Assembly (NCBI GenBank): GCA_902806595.1
Contig: CADCXC010000013.1
Span: forward strand, 992,001-1,056,000
Direction of reading: 5' to 3'
Length of the DNA: 64,000 nt
Source: Pyrenopolyporus hunteri
Lineage: Eukaryota > Ascomycota > Sordariomycetes > Xylariales > Hypoxylaceae
Shown here: positions 60,508 to 64,000 of the stretch, in pieces
Position numbering within the stretch: the first letter of the stretch is position 1
How the letters are laid out: each line of letters starts with the position of its first letter
Notes under the pieces: generated by a model
Seen by the model: the letters and a program-made list of their open reading frames with translations, nothing else
The model's database searches: none
What the model was told of the DNA's origin: nothing
Position numbers and translations under genes: made by a program

Positions 60508-62490
60508 GATTGAATAATTAATAATATCCCCGAAAAAGTACGGTAAGGATTTTCATAGAATGAGAGATATAGCTTCAGACACAGTTCAGGTAACTTCAGT
60601 CGGATTAGGTAGTGTATGGCGCACAATTTATGAACCAAGTTAAGCCGATCAAAAAGACTCGGAGTGAGATACAAAACAACGAGATATTCTATAGGATTGA
60701 CTCGTGAGAGCTCTGGTTAGAATTCTTATATATAATTAACGGCGTAATAAATCACCATATTCACTCCTCATAAATGCCAAGAAGCTGAAGGGAAAAAAAG
60801 GATGATGAACCATTATGATGCAGTTGAAGCTATCTGGATTGGCGCGTCGGCCGATGACTCAAGCCTAATGCAATGGGGAAAAACCGAGGAATACGAGATG
60901 TGCAGATTTGAGGTCGTCGAGCATACAACGTCGCCCTCGCTCATCAACATATGTCTCAATTGCCAATTAATGATTGCCAAGGGATGGGTGTAAACCCCAA
61001 TCTCCAAAGGGATGATATGATTCTATTGTGGTGAATCAATAATATGATGAAATAAAATTTTATGGTAATTAACGAAATAAATTCTAACGGAAGAGAACTC
61101 GATGATGTACCTAGATTGGTACCTGGGTACTTCTGTTAGCACAGGTCAATCCCAGGTTGCCCCATCCCCGGCCACAGCAGCTGCTTATCAGGTGCCACCG
61201 TATAACCTTTTACGCTGTCCTACGCAGTGGTTACTGCATAGTAAGAGCGGTAGGCAAGGGCGTTAGCCAATTATGGGCAAGGCAGGGGTGAGCTAGTCGG
61301 CACCTCAAACATCCACCCGTTTCGTTTCTCCCCCTTTACATCATTGACTCTTTTCCATTGGCCCATCGCGTCCCAATCTTTCTGCAAGGGCCAATTTCTT
61401 GGGGTTGCGGTTGCTCGTCCCTCTCGAACGACAATCGACAATCTGCAAGAGCTCACGACGAATTATGAGGCAATACATACATGTACCTACCATATAGCAA
61501 CCCGCAGCTGCCTGGCTGCCCTGCTGCGAGGGGAAGATTACCTGGTACAGCCTGGTAATATCCGATCGGCGCGTCGGATTGGCCAGGTGCCCATGCGGAT
61601 TACATAGGATTACATAGCTGGGCCAGGGGCATACCCGTAGCAGCTCGCGTGGGAGCTTGGAGAAATCTCGCGTGGCGGGCCGACCCCAGCAGCCCAGGCG
61701 CTGAATGGCCCCGAAATACCACGCTGAATCTCGAATAGGCAAACCCAATAGCTCCTAAACATGTTTTTCTCTTCCTTTCCCAATCTCTTCCAGTCTCTCC
61801 CTGGAGGAACTAGTACACAGTAATCTTGATTTGTTTCTCATAAAGTGTTTCTCCCGTCTTTTCTGCCTTCCCACCTTACCCACGACCCTCGTCGTAACTT
61901 TTTCTGGCCTTTTTTTGCCTGCCATCGTTCCCGCTGTCATGGCTTGATGTAGCGTCGCGAATACGACAAAAGGCCAAAAATAGAGAAGCAGCGCTTCGTT
62001 TCCTTCGACACCCATCTAAACCGTTGTTCCGCCTTGACCGCCAAGGCTTAATCTTCTCTCTTTTTTACCAGCGTCTCGTACGCCTTTCCGTTTGTTCTCT
62101 TCTCATATAATCACATTGGGAGGTTGCTCTGGCCGTTCTACCCACCCTAGGCCCGTTAGCCGACCTCTCACAAGGCGGTATCTTGCGCCGTACAGTAGAC
62201 GTCGTGTGGTTCGAGGTCTCCTGATACAGGTCGCGTTTCGGCCTGCTAGCTTGCTCTATCGGGTCCAACTCCAATTGCGCCGTGCTCAGACAATTTGGTT
62301 AAAACGTCGGACGACCTTTATACGCTACAGTGCGTTTATCATCGGAGGATATTCGCTGCACCCACGCTCTTTACCATACGTAGGGCGAGCCTACATCTTT
62401 TGGAGGCCGGATCCTGTCATTCTCGACAGACATAGTTGGCGATTGATCGCGAGGATATCGGACAGCCGCGAGAATTTTTCAGTACCGGAG
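60508..62490. other. Spacer before the secreted-protein gene
   Basis: No gene supported; open frames of 60-135 codons (for example 61341-61748 on the minus strand) have no recognisable domain. A long open stretch at 62092-62490 is in frame with the next gene but looks like leader sequence, not protein: it is Arg-rich and lies before a clear signal peptide. Confidence 0.5.
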
Positions 62491-63270
62491 ATGGCGCATC
62501 GTCGGCAGCGGTCTCGACCGCTCTTGGCAAATATCGTGGCGCTGCTAGCCACGGTCTCAACCTCTTCGGCTCTCAGCCTATCCAATTTCCAGGTCATCAC
62601 GTCGAATGAAATACCAAAGAACTGCATAAAGGCCTATCAGACAGAAATAGAGGGCTGCACGAGGAGTGATTTCAGAGGTGAGCGGAAATGCTCGGCGGAT
62701 TGTGTGCAGGGACTCCATGAGGTGATGGACATTGTAAGCGACGCTTGCGAGGGTCTCAACGTTCCCAAGAGGTCATTACTGGGAATTGTGTTATCGGGTG
62801 ACCTGATCGATACCCTCTGTCCTGGAGCTGATGTCACGACGGTGACTCAAACCGTGAAGCCTTCATCTACGAAGGGATTTTCGACCATAAACCCGGCGCC
62901 CACAGTTACGCCGTCCAGTTCGAGCTCCAGTAGTAAAGCCTCATCGTCGTCGTCGAAAACAAGCAGCGGAAAACCGTCAAGTACAGAATCCACAACGGAT
63001 AGTGAGACCTCGACGCCAACACCATCGCCATCAGCTACAAACAGCGACTCGTCTACCGGCGCTACGTCAACGGAAAGCACGGCGCAACCTACGGCGACAC
63101 AATCGCCGCCAGCGGATAATAATCAGGATGACGATGACGACCCATTGCCATTTTTTGGCACTCCGTTCGATCCCGTCCCTATACGGAGCATGGGCGTACC
63201 GACGTGGTCGGGATACGGCAGAGAAGCCTTGATAGGTGCGATTTTTGCCGCTCTGCTGTTATCACGGTAG
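62491..63270 (+). CDS. Secreted, probably GPI-anchored Ser/Thr-rich protein with six Cys
   Basis: I choose the ATG at 62491 because it begins a signal peptide (basic MAHRRQRSR, hydrophobic PLLANIVALLATV, then small residues STSSALS); the frame is open for another 133 codons upstream. The product has 259 residues. The mature N-terminal domain (about 30-115) holds six Cys (KNCIKAY, EGCTRS, KCSADC, SDACEG, TLCPG) and a pattern LLGIVLSGDLIDTLCPG that I recall as typical of small fungal extracellular domains. A 110-residue Ser/Thr/Pro-rich, likely O-glycosylated stalk follows. The C-terminus ends in a hydrophobic stretch, EALIGAIFAALLLSR, preceded by small polar residues, as expected for GPI attachment to the membrane or wall. 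Function is unknown. It sits next to an AT-rich RIP-like block. Confidence 0.78.
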   Translation: MAHRRQRSRPLLANIVALLATVSTSSALSLSNFQVITSNEIPKNCIKAYQTEIEGCTRSDFRGERKCSADCVQGLHEVMDIVSDACEGLNVPKRSLLGIVLSGDLIDTLCPGADVTTVTQTVKPSSTKGFSTINPAPTVTPSSSSSSSKASSSSSKTSSGKPSSTESTTDSETSTPTPSPSATNSDSSTGATSTESTAQPTATQSPPADNNQDDDDDPLPFFGTPFDPVPIRSMGVPTWSGYGREALIGAIFAALLLSR

Positions 63271-63770
63271 CACCGCATGACCTCGCACATTTCGAAGACG
63301 TGTAGCAAAGTATGTACGACTATTAGTAATGTCTAAAAAGGGGGTCGGATTGGAGGAACATGATAACGAGTAGCAACTAAGGAGCGTTGGGTATAGCATC
63401 ACCGGGGAGCATTAACAGCCTCAGAAGTGCCGAAGGGGCGGCATAGGGGAGGCGTGGTTGGAGGAAGCTCTTAATGCGGAACGGTATTTTCGATCGATCG
63501 AAGAACTCACATGTCTTCGCCTTGTTTTAGTAGATGTCAAACCCGAGACACTCGTATGACGAAGTCTCTCAAATGTGTATATTAGAAACTTTAAACCCAG
63601 AAATGAGAAATGTCTTAATAGGTGAAATCTTGCATAGGTAGGTATTATTGTTGTTTGTGTTCCTATAACCATCAATTATAGTCAATAGGTAAATACCTAA
63701 GTAGGTAAGTATTATAAGGTATGTAGGAGATACCGTATGTTTTTATCCAGTGTTAAGATTTTACGGGGTA
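63271..63770. other. Spacer before AT-rich right edge
   Basis: No gene seen. It contains the 3' region of the secreted-protein gene and TAGGTA motifs near 63636 and 63700. Confidence 0.4.
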
Positions 63771-64000
63771 TACAACTTATAAAAATATTTTATATAAAAC
63801 GTTATTAATTAACTTCGTAAATTTTTATAATAATTAAAACTTATTTTAATATTCATTTTTTTAATATTTTAAATAAAATTTAAAAGTAGTTTTATCGTTT
63901 TTTTATTTTTAATTTAATTTAATTATTTTATTAATTATTTATAATTTATTTAAAAATTTATATTTCGATTCGTTTATTTTTTATCGCGTTTTTATCGCGT
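63771..64000. repeat. AT-rich, RIP-like block reaching the window edge
   Basis: Abrupt change to almost pure A/T. In 63781-64000 the top strand has about a dozen C, of which roughly nine precede G. This resembles the interior of the element at 29.25-29.9 kb and probably marks a RIP-mutated repeat continuing beyond the window. No terminal repeat can be confirmed. Confidence 0.65.

Noticed and set aside
61341..61748. 135-codon minus-strand frame
   Set aside because: No domain, signal or conserved motif; competing frames on the plus strand; treated as chance.
62092..62490. Possible 133-residue N-terminal extension of the secreted protein
   Set aside because: Arg-rich, no domain, and it would bury a good signal peptide starting at 62491.
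1..64000. tRNA, rRNA, telomere repeat, CRISPR array or viral insertion
   Set aside because: Looked for B-box-like GGTTCGAATCC, 5S and rRNA signatures, TTAGGG arrays and regularly spaced repeats; none convincing. TAGG tandem tracts are not telomeric.

Overview
The window looks like nuclear DNA of a filamentous ascomycete (Pezizomycotina, most likely a Sordariomycete; order not determined). The evidence is short 50-210 nt introns with GTRNGT donors and CTAAC-type branch points, fungal-only orthologues (STE12 with both a STE domain and C2H2 fingers, an FHA-forkhead factor, a DMA-type FHA-RING ligase), and AT-rich blocks with the CpA-depleted signature of repeat-induced point mutation (RIP). I rebuilt 17 protein genes. 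Most are spliced, so exon joins come from reading-frame phase and family conservation. The translation of most genes is uninterrupted from start to stop.

Layout. 1-2423 (-): a large unidentified protein gene that runs off the left edge. 3620-7718 (+): CLU1/TIF31. 7719-9766: microsatellite-rich spacer. 9767-12018 (-): forkhead factor. 12.0-17.5 kb: gene-poor DNA with many copies of a CCTAGG-centred motif and some decayed coding-like fragments. 17526-19265 (+): an isolated class-III aminotransferase. 20980-22728 (-): DML1/Misato, divergent from 23123-23820 (+), a peroxiredoxin-like protein. 23.8-37.2 kb: a gene desert of about 13 kb that holds a RIP-degraded inverted-repeat element (29254-29892). 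37178-39612 (+): STE12. 41060-41707 (-): a small Gag-like protein. 42020-42937 (-): FAF1, divergent from 43275-44242 (+), HIS6. 44569-46761 (-): coronin, divergent from 47863-49772 (+), POB3; a Tc1/mariner/mimp-type MITE (47245-47640) sits between them. 51915-53769 (+): DMA-like FHA-RING E3. 55510-56809 (+): OAC1 mitochondrial carrier. 57394-58885 (-): NCS2/CTU2. 59256-60507 (-): APH-family kinase. 62491-63270 (+): a secreted, probably GPI-anchored Ser/Thr-rich protein. The right edge (about 63770-64000) is another AT-rich RIP-like block.

The genes form a housekeeping set (translation and mitochondrial distribution, chromatin/FACT, actin, histidine synthesis, tRNA thiolation, rRNA processing, cell-cycle and MAPK-output transcription factors), interrupted by two accessory-type gene-poor stretches. 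There are no operons; several pairs share short divergent promoters. I found no CRISPR, rRNA or tRNA gene, and no clearly new multi-gene system. The most useful leads are the two TA-flanked elements, the CpG-sparing RIP pattern, a STE12 zinc-finger exon that can be skipped in frame, the Gag-like single-exon gene, and the dispersed palindromic motif.
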